A stretch of 54,666 nt of DNA from an uncultured Holdemania sp. (GTDB lineage: Bacteria; Bacillota_I; Bacilli_A; Erysipelotrichales; Erysipelotrichaceae). The stretch covers positions 1 to 54,666 of the forward strand of contig CAMQTJ010000008.1 in assembly GCA_947037125.1 (NCBI GenBank), written 5' to 3'. The position numbers and the translations under genes are program-made. The notes under the pieces were generated by a model, which did no database searches, was not told the DNA's origin, and saw nothing but the letters and a program-made list of their open reading frames with translations. Of this stretch, positions 36,764 to 46,100 are shown piece by piece (position 1 is the first letter of the stretch; the number at the start of each line of letters is the position of its first letter).

Positions 36764-37756
36764 ATGTTTAAAGATAAAACAATATTAATTACTGGAGGTA
36801 CGGGTTCATTTGGAAATGCTGTTGCTAAAAGATTTTTGGATACAGATATCAAAGAAATACGTGTGGTATCTCGAGATGAAAAGAAACAAGATGACATGAG
36901 AAAGTTATATAACAATGACAAACTAAAATTTTATATAGGTGATGTTCGCGACTTTCAATCAATTGAGGGTGCTTTTAAAGGTGTTGACTATGTATTTCAT
37001 GCAGCTGCTTTAAAGCAAGTTCCTTCATGTGAATTTTATCCAATGGAAGCAGTTAAGACAAATGTTATTGGCAGTAATAATGTTGTAAGTGCATGTGTTG
37101 CACATAACATCAAAAACGCAATTTTTCTAAGCACAGATAAGGCTGCATATCCAATTAATGCAATGGGGATTACAAAAGCATTAATGGAAAAAAATGTTAT
37201 TGCAAGAAGTAGACAAATGGGCGCTGAAGATACAATCTTTTGTTGTACAAGATATGGTAATGTAATGGCTTCTCGTGGAAGTGTTATACCTTTATTTTTG
37301 GAACAAATTGAAGCAGGAAAAAATCTAACTATTACTAATCCTGACATGACAAGGTTTATGATGACATTAGATGATGCGGTTGATTTAGTTTTATATGCTT
37401 TTGAACACGGAAAACAGGGAGATTTATTTGTTCAAAAAGCTCCTGCAGCAACAATTGATGTACTTGCAAAAGCTGTCATTGAATTAAAAGATACTAAAGT
37501 AGGTGTAGAATATATTGGAACTCGTCATGGTGAAAAAGTTTATGAAGTACTAGTTACATCAGAAGAAATGATGAAGGCCGAGGACATGGGTGGATATTTT
37601 AGAATACCTGCGGATAATCGAGACTTAAACTATACAAAATATACAGAACAAGGACAAGAAGAAATACATATGCTTGAAGAATATCATTCACATAATACTA
37701 GTCGATTAGATATTGATGGAATGAAGAAACTTTTATTGAAACTTGACTTATTTTAG
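36764..37756 (+). CDS. capE: CapE-type UDP-GlcNAc 4,6-dehydratase/5-epimerase
   Basis: 330 aa. Soluble extended SDR that starts the UDP-L-FucNAc pathway from UDP-GlcNAc. TGGTGSFGNAVAKRFL (NADP fold), VSRDEKKQDDMR, FHAAALKQVPSCEFYPMEA, STDKAAYPINAMGITKALME (Met/Lys catalytic pair), and RYGNVMASRGSVIPLF are all typical of CapE/WbjB/FnlA. SD GGAGGG. First of three genes in the capE-capF-capG order known from Staphylococcus aureus type 5/8 capsule. Confidence 0.93.
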   Translation: MFKDKTILITGGTGSFGNAVAKRFLDTDIKEIRVVSRDEKKQDDMRKLYNNDKLKFYIGDVRDFQSIEGAFKGVDYVFHAAALKQVPSCEFYPMEAVKTNVIGSNNVVSACVAHNIKNAIFLSTDKAAYPINAMGITKALMEKNVIARSRQMGAEDTIFCCTRYGNVMASRGSVIPLFLEQIEAGKNLTITNPDMTRFMMTLDDAVDLVLYAFEHGKQGDLFVQKAPAATIDVLAKAVIELKDTKVGVEYIGTRHGEKVYEVLVTSEEMMKAEDMGGYFRIPADNRDLNYTKYTEQGQEEIHMLEEYHSHNTSRLDIDGMKKLLLKLDLF

Positions 37757-37766
37757 GAGAAAGCAC

Positions 37767-38864
37767 ATGAAAATACTTGTTACTGGAGCAAATGGATTTA
37801 TTGGTAAAAACTTATGTTTAACATTACTTAATTTGAATTATGATATTATTAAATATGATTTAGATACAAAAAAAGAATTAAGTGAATGTGTTAATGAATG
37901 TGATTTTGTAATGCACTTAGCTGGAATCAATCGTCCATTAACACCAGAAGAATTTTATGATGGAAATACAAATTTAACATTAAAATTAATTGAAGAAATG
38001 AAAAAAAGTAATAAAAATATTCCTTTGCTTATTTCGTCTAGTATTCAAGCTGAATTTGATAATGATTATGGTAAAAGTAAGAAAATGGCTGAGGAATTGG
38101 TATTTGATTATCAAAAATCAACAGGCAGTAAAGTATTTGTGTTTAGGCTTGCGAATGCATTTGGTAAATGGTGTAAACCAAATTATAATAGTGTTGTTGC
38201 AACATTTTGTAATAATGTTGCAAATGGTATTGATATTAGTGTAAATGATCCAGGTGTTATGATTAAATTCGTATATATAGATGATATTGTATCTTCTTTT
38301 ATTAAATGTATAGAAAATGATGGTAGCGAGGAATTGCAATATATCACTCCTACATATAATCGTAGCATTGGTGAATTAGCTGACTTAGTTAAATCTTTTA
38401 AACAATCAAGGCAAAATTTAAAAATTAATAATATGAATGACGAATTTGAATGTAAATTATATTCTACATATTTAAGTTATATACCGGAAAATGATTTTTC
38501 ATATCCACTAAAAATGAACGTAGATAATCGCGGTTCATTTACAGAGTTTTTAAGAAGTGAAAATCAAGGTCAAGTTTCTGTAAATATAACACATCCGCAT
38601 ATTAATAAAGGAAACCATTGGCATCATACAAAAAACGAAAAATTTTTGGTTGTAGCTGGTGAAGGAGTTGTTCGTTTTAGAAAAATTGGGACTGAAACAA
38701 TTATCGAATATTTTGTAAGTGGAGATAAACTTGAAGTAGTAGATATACCCTGTGGATATACACATAATATTGAAAATATTGGTGAATGTGATATGGTCAC
38801 AATTATGTGGGCAAATGAATCATTTGACCCTAATCGACCAGATACTTATTATGAAGAGGTATAA
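37767..38864 (+). CDS. capF: CapF-type bifunctional reductase/epimerase (UDP-L-FucNAc pathway)
   Basis: 365 aa from ATG 37767, AGGAG eight bases upstream. N-terminal SDR domain (LVTGANGFIGKNLCLTL; MHLAGINRPLTPEEFYDGN) reduces the keto sugar with NADPH. The C-terminal ~125 residues are the cupin domain (RGSFTEFLRSENQGQVSVN, HINKGNHWHHTKNEKFLVV) that epimerises C3 with a bound Zn2+; the histidines of HWHH are present. Second of the CapE-F-G set. Confidence 0.94.
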   Translation: MKILVTGANGFIGKNLCLTLLNLNYDIIKYDLDTKKELSECVNECDFVMHLAGINRPLTPEEFYDGNTNLTLKLIEEMKKSNKNIPLLISSSIQAEFDNDYGKSKKMAEELVFDYQKSTGSKVFVFRLANAFGKWCKPNYNSVVATFCNNVANGIDISVNDPGVMIKFVYIDDIVSSFIKCIENDGSEELQYITPTYNRSIGELADLVKSFKQSRQNLKINNMNDEFECKLYSTYLSYIPENDFSYPLKMNVDNRGSFTEFLRSENQGQVSVNITHPHINKGNHWHHTKNEKFLVVAGEGVVRFRKIGTETIIEYFVSGDKLEVVDIPCGYTHNIENIGECDMVTIMWANESFDPNRPDTYYEEV

Positions 38865-38867
38865 ATT

Positions 38868-39995
38868 ATGAGCAAATTAAAGTTAATGACTATTTTAGGG
38901 ACAAGACCTGAAATTATTCGTTTGTCAGCCACTATTAAGGCGTGTGACAAATATTTTGATCATACTTTGGTACATACAGGCCAAAACTGGGATTATAGCT
39001 TAAATCAAGTTTTCTTTGATGATTTAGGCCTAAGAGCACCTGATTATTATTTAGATAGTGTTGGTGAAAATCTTGGACAAACAATGGGGAATATTATATC
39101 TAAAAGTTATGAAATTATCAGTGAAGTAAAACCTGATGCTGTTTTAGTATTAGGTGATACTAATAGTGCACTAAGTGCAATTAGCGCTAAGCGATTAAAG
39201 ACACCAATATTCCATATGGAAGCTGGTAATCGTTGCTGGGATTGGAATGTACCTGAAATGATTAATCGTAAGATTGTCGATTCTATTTCAGATATTAATT
39301 TACCATATACTGAAAATTCTCGCCGTTATTTACTTGAAGAAGGAATTGACGGAAAAACTATCTTTGTAACAGGTAGTCCAATGAATGAAGTATTAAGTGA
39401 TCATATGGAAGAAATAGAAAACTCTAAAGTATTACAAGATATGAATTTAAATGCAAAAGGATATATTTTGGTATCAGCTCATAGAGAAGAAAATATCGAT
39501 AATGAAGATAACTTTATTTCATTAATGAATTCTATTAATAAAATGGCTGAAACATATAATATGCCTATTATTTATTCTGTTCATCCAAGAAGTCGCAATA
39601 TTATAGAGAAGCGTGGATTTAAATTTCATTATTTAGTACAAAGTATGAAACCTTTTGGTTTCTTTGATTATAACAAATTACAAAAAAATGCTTATTGTGT
39701 ATTAAGTGATTCAGGTACGTTAAGTGAAGAGAGTTCAATGCTTAATTTTCCAGGGGTTTTAATAAGGACAAGTACAGAAAGGCCTGAAGCATTAGATGCT
39801 GGAACAATTATTGTTGGTGGAATAACTGAAGAAACAGTTTCCCAATCAATTGAGTTAGCTGTAAGCATGAGCGAAAATAATGAACCAATGGTTATTGCGA
39901 AAGATTATAATTATACAAATGTTTCAACTAAAGTAGTTAAAGTAATACAAAGTTATACAGACATTGTGAATAGAAATGTATGGTTGAAAAAATAG
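38868..39995 (+). CDS. capG: CapG-type UDP-N-acetyl-L-fucosamine 2-epimerase
   Basis: 375 aa. Non-hydrolysing UDP-HexNAc 2-epimerase fold: MTILGTRPEIIRLSATIKAC, LVHTGQNWDYSLNQVFFDDL, HMEAGNRCWDWNVPEMINRK (CapG/FnlC-type rather than MnaA), SAHREENID and SDSGTLSEESSML. It completes UDP-L-FucNAc from the CapF product. Three bases separate it from capF. Last gene of the capsule locus, followed by a terminator. Confidence 0.94.
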   Translation: MSKLKLMTILGTRPEIIRLSATIKACDKYFDHTLVHTGQNWDYSLNQVFFDDLGLRAPDYYLDSVGENLGQTMGNIISKSYEIISEVKPDAVLVLGDTNSALSAISAKRLKTPIFHMEAGNRCWDWNVPEMINRKIVDSISDINLPYTENSRRYLLEEGIDGKTIFVTGSPMNEVLSDHMEEIENSKVLQDMNLNAKGYILVSAHREENIDNEDNFISLMNSINKMAETYNMPIIYSVHPRSRNIIEKRGFKFHYLVQSMKPFGFFDYNKLQKNAYCVLSDSGTLSEESSMLNFPGVLIRTSTERPEALDAGTIIVGGITEETVSQSIELAVSMSENNEPMVIAKDYNYTNVSTKVVKVIQSYTDIVNRNVWLKK

Positions 39996-40065
39996 ATATT
40001 AATTGACCCCCAAGAAATATGGAAGGTTATAAAAACCCCACGTTATTTGTTTTATCCCAAAATAT

Positions 40066-40092
40066 GAAGTCATTAATTTGACTTCTTTTTTT
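40066..40092 (+). terminator. Terminator of the capsule locus
   Basis: GAAGTCA/TGACTTC stem with short TTAAT loop, then T7, 70 bases after capG. Confidence 0.85.
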
Positions 40093-40174
40093 ATGGCTAT
40101 TATCTAATTGTTAATTTAGTTTGACAACCTAAGTAAATAGTTATAAAGTTATTAAGTACTAAAAAGGAGATTAT

Positions 40175-41131
40175 ATGAAAAAAAGAACAAAAATTATATT
40201 AGGAAGTGTGGTTTCACTAATTATAGTAGTATGTGTTGTGTTATTGTTTATCGGTAATTATTTTGTAGGTTATACATTAAAGGTTGATGAAAACAATTAT
40301 GTGCCATCAATGGGTGATTCAGTACCAGGTGCAATTTACGATACTGTAGCACAGCGTGAATATGATGAGTACCTAAAAACTGCAAAAGTTGGAAGTCTTG
40401 AAATAGAAAGTTTTGATGGTTTAACACTATATGCAGATACATATAATGATCAACTAGATCACAGCTATTATATATTGTCAGTGCATGGCTATACTAGTAA
40501 TCGTAAAAACATTGCACCAGCTATTTTGCCTTTTGTGAAAGAAGGTTTTAAAGTTGTGAATATAGACCAAAGAGCAAGTGGTGAAAGTGATGGTGATTTT
40601 ATCACTATGGGGCATAATGAATCAACTGATATTTTACAATGGGTAGATCTAATTGTTGAAAAAGATCCTAACGCTCAAATAATTTTATATGGTGAATCAA
40701 TGGGAGCTGCCAGTGTTATGTTGGCAGGTGCTAGAAATGAATCGCCAAATGTTGTTGCAATTATTGAAGATTGTGGATATACGGCAGCTATTGATATGTT
40801 TTCAGATCAAATAAAAGAAGTGTTTAATATGTCACCATTCCCATTTATCCAAGCAGCTGATTTTGTTTCAACATTCGCTTATGGTTTTACCTTTAGTGAT
40901 GCACAACCACTTAAAACTATAAATGATATTGATGTTCCAGTTTTATTTATTCATGGTTCAATTGACGACTATGTACCAACTTATATGGTATATGAATTAT
41001 ATGAAGCATTTGAAGGTGAAAAAGAATTGCTTATAATTGAAGGGGCAAATCATGCAGACAGTACTGATGTTAATCCTGAATTATATTATAGTAGTGTCTT
41101 TGAATTTATTAAGAAATACGTAAGTTATTAG
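40175..41131 (+). CDS. Membrane-anchored alpha/beta hydrolase
   Basis: 318 aa. N-terminal anchor helix (IILGSVVSLIIVVCVVLLFI), then an alpha/beta hydrolase: oxyanion region LSVHGYTSNRKN, nucleophile Ser175 in GESMG, acid in IDDYVP and the final His in GANHADS. Homologues are annotated as serine aminopeptidase-like or lipase-like proteins on the outer face of the membrane. AAAGGAG precedes the ATG. It sits alone between the capsule terminator and the rplJ promoter. Substrate unknown. Confidence 0.85.
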   Translation: MKKRTKIILGSVVSLIIVVCVVLLFIGNYFVGYTLKVDENNYVPSMGDSVPGAIYDTVAQREYDEYLKTAKVGSLEIESFDGLTLYADTYNDQLDHSYYILSVHGYTSNRKNIAPAILPFVKEGFKVVNIDQRASGESDGDFITMGHNESTDILQWVDLIVEKDPNAQIILYGESMGAASVMLAGARNESPNVVAIIEDCGYTAAIDMFSDQIKEVFNMSPFPFIQAADFVSTFAYGFTFSDAQPLKTINDIDVPVLFIHGSIDDYVPTYMVYELYEAFEGEKELLIIEGANHADSTDVNPELYYSSVFEFIKKYVSY

Positions 41132-41235
41132 TTAATTTTGTTTTAACGACTAATTTATTAATGAATATATATTTGAATTGATGATTTAAGTATTACGCAA
41201 TAACCTGATAAAAATAATAAAAAGTACGATTTCAA

Positions 41236-41263
41236 TTGACAAATCTGAGATTTATGGTATGAT
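41236..41263 (+). promoter_or_regulatory. Promoter of rplJ-rplL-rpoBC
   Basis: TTGACA (41236-41241), 16-base spacer with TGG just before TATGAT (41258-41263): perfect -35 plus extended -10. The strongest promoter in the window. Confidence 0.8.
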
Positions 41264-41276
41264 AAACAAGTTATCA

Positions 41277-41390
41277 ATATACCATAGACAGTAACGGCAG
41301 ATGCTTAAAAATGTTACCGAGGTACAGATTCGTTATCAATTAATGAAATTTGAACCCGCCTGTCTATTTGATAGGTGGGTTTTATTTTAT
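41277..41390 (+). ncRNA. Ribosomal protein L10 leader with attenuator
   Basis: The leader between the promoter and rplJ carries the L10-leader kink-turn-like region (GTAACGGCAGATGCTT...GTTACCGAGG). A terminator hairpin AACCCGCCT/AGGTGGGTT (41353-41381) is followed by TTATTTTAT. ATAGACAG (41284-41291) is the exact complement of CTGTCTAT (41360-41367), so pairing of the leader's ends would dismantle the terminator. L10(L12)4 binding is expected to favour termination. The mechanism is known from Bacillota; the pairings are read here. Confidence 0.85.
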
Positions 41391-41432
41391 GAGTATATTG
41401 GGGCAATAAAGAACACAGGAGGTATATGAGCT

Positions 41433-41966
41433 ATGAACAAAGAACTATTAGATGCAAAAGTTGCTTTAGTAAATGAAGTCGCAGACAAATTCGCTAAATC
41501 ATCATCATCTGTTGTTGTTGAGTATCGTGGTCTTACAGTTGCGGAAGTTACTGAACTTAGACGTGAACTTCGTAAAGAAGGAATCGAATTTAAAGTTTAT
41601 AAAAACGGTATTTCTACACGTGCTGCTGAACAAGCAGGATATGTTGAATTAAATCCACAATTCGTTGGTCCAAATGCTATTGCGTTTTCAGAAGACGCTG
41701 TTGCACCAAGTCGCATTTTAGCAAAATTTGCTAAAAAGCACAAAAATTTAATTTTAAAAGGAGCTGTTGTTGAAGGCCAAGTCGTTGACACAGAAACTAT
41801 TTTAGAATTATCAAGCTTACCAAACAAAGAAGGAATGCTTTCGATGTTATTAGGCTGTTTACAATCACCAATCAGAACGTTTGCTTGTACTGTTAAGGCA
41901 GTTGCAGATGCTCAAGGTGAAAGCACAGAATCAATCGAATCAGCTTGTGAAACACCAGCTGAATAA
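41433..41966 (+). CDS. rplJ: Ribosomal protein L10
   Basis: 177 aa. Stalk base protein of the 50S subunit that binds 23S rRNA and the L7/L12 dimers; also the probable repressor of its own leader. The conserved VVVEYRGLTVAEVTELRRELRKEG and VYKNGISTRAAEQAG near the N terminus, and the C-terminal helix for L12 binding, are present. AGGAGG lies ten bases upstream. The usual upstream partners rplK-rplA are not in the window; a hydrolase gene is there instead. Confidence 0.97.
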   Translation: MNKELLDAKVALVNEVADKFAKSSSSVVVEYRGLTVAEVTELRRELRKEGIEFKVYKNGISTRAAEQAGYVELNPQFVGPNAIAFSEDAVAPSRILAKFAKKHKNLILKGAVVEGQVVDTETILELSSLPNKEGMLSMLLGCLQSPIRTFACTVKAVADAQGESTESIESACETPAE

Positions 41967-41982
41967 TTAGGAGGAAATTAAA

Positions 41983-42351
41983 ATGGCAAAATTAAATCAC
42001 GCGGATATCCTAGCTTTCTTAGAAGAAGCTACTATTCTTGAACTAAACGAACTTGTAAAAGCAATCGAAGTAAAATTCGGTGTTACTGCTGCTGCTCCAA
42101 CTGCTGCTGCTGCAGCTGTTGAAGAAGTTGAAGCTGGACCTGTTGAAGTTAACGTTATGTTAACTGAAGTTGGTGGATCAAAAGTTGCAGTTATCAAAGC
42201 TGTACGTGCATTAACAGGTCTTGGACTTGTTGAAGCTAAAGGTCTATGCGACAAAGCTCCAAGTATCATCAAAGAAAAAGTAAGCATGGAAGTTGCTGAA
42301 GAAGTTAAGGCTGCATTAGTTGCTGCTGGAGCTACTGTTGAAATTAAATAA
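41983..42351 (+). CDS. rplL: Ribosomal protein L7/L12
   Basis: 122 aa. Multicopy stalk protein that recruits translation GTPases. N-terminal dimer domain, Ala-rich hinge ([13 protein letters not shown]), and the C-terminal domain [20 protein letters not shown]...[15 protein letters not shown]. 16 bases after rplJ with GGAGG. Followed by a weak hairpin that may reduce read-through into the methyltransferase and rpoBC. Confidence 0.98.
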   Translation: MAKLNHADILAFLEEATILELNELVKAIEVKFGVTAAAPTAAAAAVEEVEAGPVEVNVMLTEVGGSKVAVIKAVRALTGLGLVEAKGLCDKAPSIIKEKVSMEVAEEVKAALVAAGATVEIK

Positions 42352-42385
42352 TTTCACAACAATTTAAATCAAAAAACAATCTTTT

Positions 42386-42412
42386 AAGCCGAACTATATG
42401 TTTGGCTTTTAA
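42386..42412 (+). terminator. Weak hairpin between rplL and the methyltransferase gene
   Basis: AGCCGAAC/GTTTGGCT stem (one wobble), TATAT loop, only TTTTAAG after it, so likely a partial terminator or processing site as is common downstream of rplL. Confidence 0.5.
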
Positions 42413-42432
42413 GCCCTAAAGGAGGCGGTAAT

Positions 42433-43035
42433 ATGAGTCATTATTTTGACGAAAATCCCAATCTTGAGCATAACCGGAAGGAATTATCTTTCCGGTTTTC
42501 GGGCTTGAATTATACCTTTATAAGTGATGCTGGAGTTTTTTGTAAAAACAACATCGATGCTGGAACAGAAATACTACTAGTGCAAGTAGTAAATGATGTA
42601 GTAGGCAAGAAAGTTTTAGATCTTGGATGCGGATATGGTGTAGTAGGTGTGGTTATCGGTAAAATTTTTGAAGCAGATATTGATATGATTGACATTAATA
42701 GTCGTGCAATTGAATGCAGTATTTCTAATGCGCAAAGAAATAATGTAGTTGCAAATATCTATCAATCAAATGGCTTTGAAAAGGTAACAAGCACTTATGA
42801 TACTATAATTTTAAATCCACCAATTAGAGCTGGAAAAGATGTTATATACAAATTATTTGAAGATAGCTATAAATATTTAAATCAAGATGGAAAATTGTGG
42901 ATAGTAATTCGCAAACAACATGGAGCTTTAAGTGCTCAAAAAAAACTAAACGAAATATTTGAAGAAGTAAAACTGGTTAAAAAAGATTTGGGATACTATG
43001 TTTATTGTGCGTATAAACACATTAAACATACTTAA
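42433..43035 (+). CDS. RsmC-like class I SAM methyltransferase (YbxB type)
   Basis: 200 aa. Homologue of B. subtilis YbxB, which lies at the same site between rplL and rpoB. SAM-binding motif VLDLGCGYGVVG (about residues 58-69), acidic residue in IDMIDINSRA and the catalytic/substrate motif NPPIRAGK, typical for base N-methylation in RNA. The N terminus YFDENPNLEHN is family-typical. Only the C-terminal half of E. coli RsmC is represented. Probably a 16S rRNA guanine-N2 methyltransferase, but the target is not proven for this group. Confidence 0.88.
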   Translation: MSHYFDENPNLEHNRKELSFRFSGLNYTFISDAGVFCKNNIDAGTEILLVQVVNDVVGKKVLDLGCGYGVVGVVIGKIFEADIDMIDINSRAIECSISNAQRNNVVANIYQSNGFEKVTSTYDTIILNPPIRAGKDVIYKLFEDSYKYLNQDGKLWIVIRKQHGALSAQKKLNEIFEEVKLVKKDLGYYVYCAYKHIKHT

Positions 43036-43115
43036 TTTATTAATAAAATATTAATAAATTCGTTAATGATAGGTCTAAGACCTTAAGTGAAATAAAACTC
43101 GAAAGGATGGCAGGA

Positions 43116-46100
43116 ATGGCACAAGAAGAAAGCTACCGTATTCTAAAACTTGGTAAAAAAGCGACACGTCGTGATTACACTAAAGTAAGTGGAACATTAG
43201 ATTTACCAGATTTAGTAGAGATTCAAACAGAATCGTTTGAATGGTTTAGAAAAACAGGAATTAATGAGGTTTTTAAAGATGTTTATCCAATTCAAAACTT
43301 TACAGGAAATATCAATCTTAAATTCTTAAGTTATGAATTTGGAGAACCAAAATATTCAGTTCATGAATGTAAATATCGTGAGGCTAACTATTCAGCTCCT
43401 TTAAAAGCAAAAATGGAACTTGAAATGATGGATAATGAAACTGGTGAAGTTATCACTAAATGGGAAGATGTTTTCTTAGGAGATTTCCCTTTAATGACAC
43501 CGACTGGAACTTTTATCATCAATGGTGGAGAACGTGTTATCGTTTCTCAAATCGTAAGATCACCGGGTGCTTATTATGATATTCTTTCAGATGTTAAAAC
43601 AGGTAAAGATACATATACTGGGGAATTAATTCCAAGTAGAGGTACATGGCTTGAATTAATGACTGATTCTAAAAAAGCGGCTTTAGGTCGTTTAATGCAA
43701 ATGTCTATTGACCGTAAGCGTAAGGTATTATCAACTGTATTATTCAAAGCAGTTGGTTTAAGTTTAAACCTTAATCAAGCTGAGGATCCTTTAGATGTAA
43801 CTGAAATCAAGAAGTTTTTACAAGCATTAGATCTTCAAGTTTTTGATGATGTAGTGGTTGATAGTGAACCTCGTGAATTCTTAAATCTTTACATGATTCT
43901 TTATACTGCTTTATTTGGTAATTATGAAGAACTAAAAAATACTTTAGCAGCAGATAAAATCAAAACAACTAATGAAGCTTTATTAACTGTTTATGAAAAT
44001 CAACGTTCTGATGAGGTTCCAACTTTAGATGGTTCTGTAACATTGATGAATGCGAAATTTTTTGATCACCGTCGTTATGATTTAACTAAGGCTGGTCGTT
44101 ATAAACTTAATAAAAAACTTGCAATGGTTGAAAGAATTGAAAAAAATACACTTGCTCAAGATATGTTTAACGCTAATGGCGAATTAATGTATGCTAAAGG
44201 TACACTTGTAACTAAGGTTGAGCGTAATGCTATGAAACCTGAACTTGTAAAAGGATGTAATGTTAAAGCATATCCTTTTAATCACTTATTCTCACATCCA
44301 AATGTTGCTACTGTTAACCCTGCTGATTCTCATGCATTAGTTGGTCGTATCTTAGCAAATGATTTAGAGTCAGATAATGTTAACTTTGAAAAAGGTTCAA
44401 TTTTATCTTTAGAAGATCTACAATTAATTGCTACTAAATTTACACAAATTAGTGTTTATGGTGGTATTATTGCTCAATGTGTTCACTTAAACAAAGAAAA
44501 CGTTAAGAGTGTTATGAACTATGGTGCAAGACTATATGAATTTGGTCGTGTTACAGTTAATGGGCATGATATTACTAATGATGGTGAATTAGTATGTGAA
44601 AAATATTTACCAGATGTTGAAGTTGTAAAACTTTCTACAGCTGACAAGCAAATTATTGCTGATGCAGTTCCTGGAAATGATGTTTGTGTTTGGTTAGTAG
44701 GAGCAGCTGTTAGTCTTGTAAAAGTACATCCAGCAGGTTCACTTGAACAAGTTGTATCAATTATTGGTATTGATCCATTAAATGATAAAAAAACAATCAC
44801 AATTTCAGATATGTACGCGTTTTATGGTTACCAGTTAAATATGCTTGATAAAGTTGGAAACATTGATGATATTGACCAACTTGGAAATCGTCGTATTAGA
44901 ACTATTGGTGAACTAATTCAAAACCAATTCCGTATGGGATTATCTCGTATGGAACGTGTTGTTAAAGAAAGAATGTCAATTTCAGAGCCTTCAGGATTAA
45001 CTCCAAAGACTCTTACAAATATTCGTCCTTTAACAGCTGCAATAAAAGAATTCTTCTCATCTTCACAGTTATCACAATTTATGGATCAACAAAATCCACT
45101 GGCTGAATTAACGAACAAACGTCGTATTTCTGCTCTTGGGCCCGGTGGTCTTACTCGTGAACGTGCAGGATTTGAAGTACGTGACGTTCATAATTCACAT
45201 TATGGTCGTATATGTCCAATTGAAACACCAGAGGGACCAAACATTGGTCTTATCTCTAACTTAACTACTTATGCTAAGGTTAATGAGTATGGATTTATTC
45301 AAACTCCTTACCGTTTAATTGATGAAAATCGTGTTGTTACTGAAGAATGTATCTATTTATCAGCTGACGATGAAAACGACTATGTAATCGCCCAAGCAAA
45401 CGAGGTTATTGACGGAGTCTTAATCAATGAGCACGTTGTAGCGCGTGTTGCAGGAGAAACAGTTTTAGTAAGAAAAGAAACAGTTGAATTAGTAGACGTA
45501 TCACCTAAACAAATCGTATCAGTTGCAACAGCATGTATTCCTTTCTTAGAAAATGATGACTGTACTCGTGCCCTAATGGGAGCGAACATGCAACGTCAAG
45601 CAGTACCTTTATTACAACCACATAGTCCATATGTTGGTACAGGTATTGAACACCGTATCGCAACTGACTCAGGTTCTGGTTGTGTATGTACAGGTGATGG
45701 TATTGTTAAATATGTAGATGCTAATAAAATTATTATCACTGAAGATAATGGTGATGTAGTTTATGATCTAATTAAATTTAGACGTTCAAATGCAGGTACT
45801 TGTTTAAATCAAAATCCTATCGTAAAACATGGTGAAACAGTTAATATTGGAGACATCTTAGCTGATGGTCCATCAATGGAAGCTGGAGAACTTGCTTTAG
45901 GACAAAACGTTACTATCGCATTCATGACATGGCATGGTTATAACTATGAAGATGCTATTATTATGTCTGAACGTATGGTTAAAGAAGATGTTTATACTTC
46001 AATCCATATCGAAGAATATGATATTGAATGTCGTGATACAAAACTTGGTCTTGAAGAAATTACAAGAGATATTCCAAACGTTTCAGAAAATTCATGCCGT

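Noticed and set aside
40010-40025. TGACCCCC motif after capG, reminiscent of IS3-type ends
   Set aside because: Single short word, no paired inverted repeat and no transposase remnant around it.
43072-43084. AGGTC-TAA-GACCT inverted repeat before rpoB
   Set aside because: Five-base arms only, no T run and no known leader motif; cannot assign a function.
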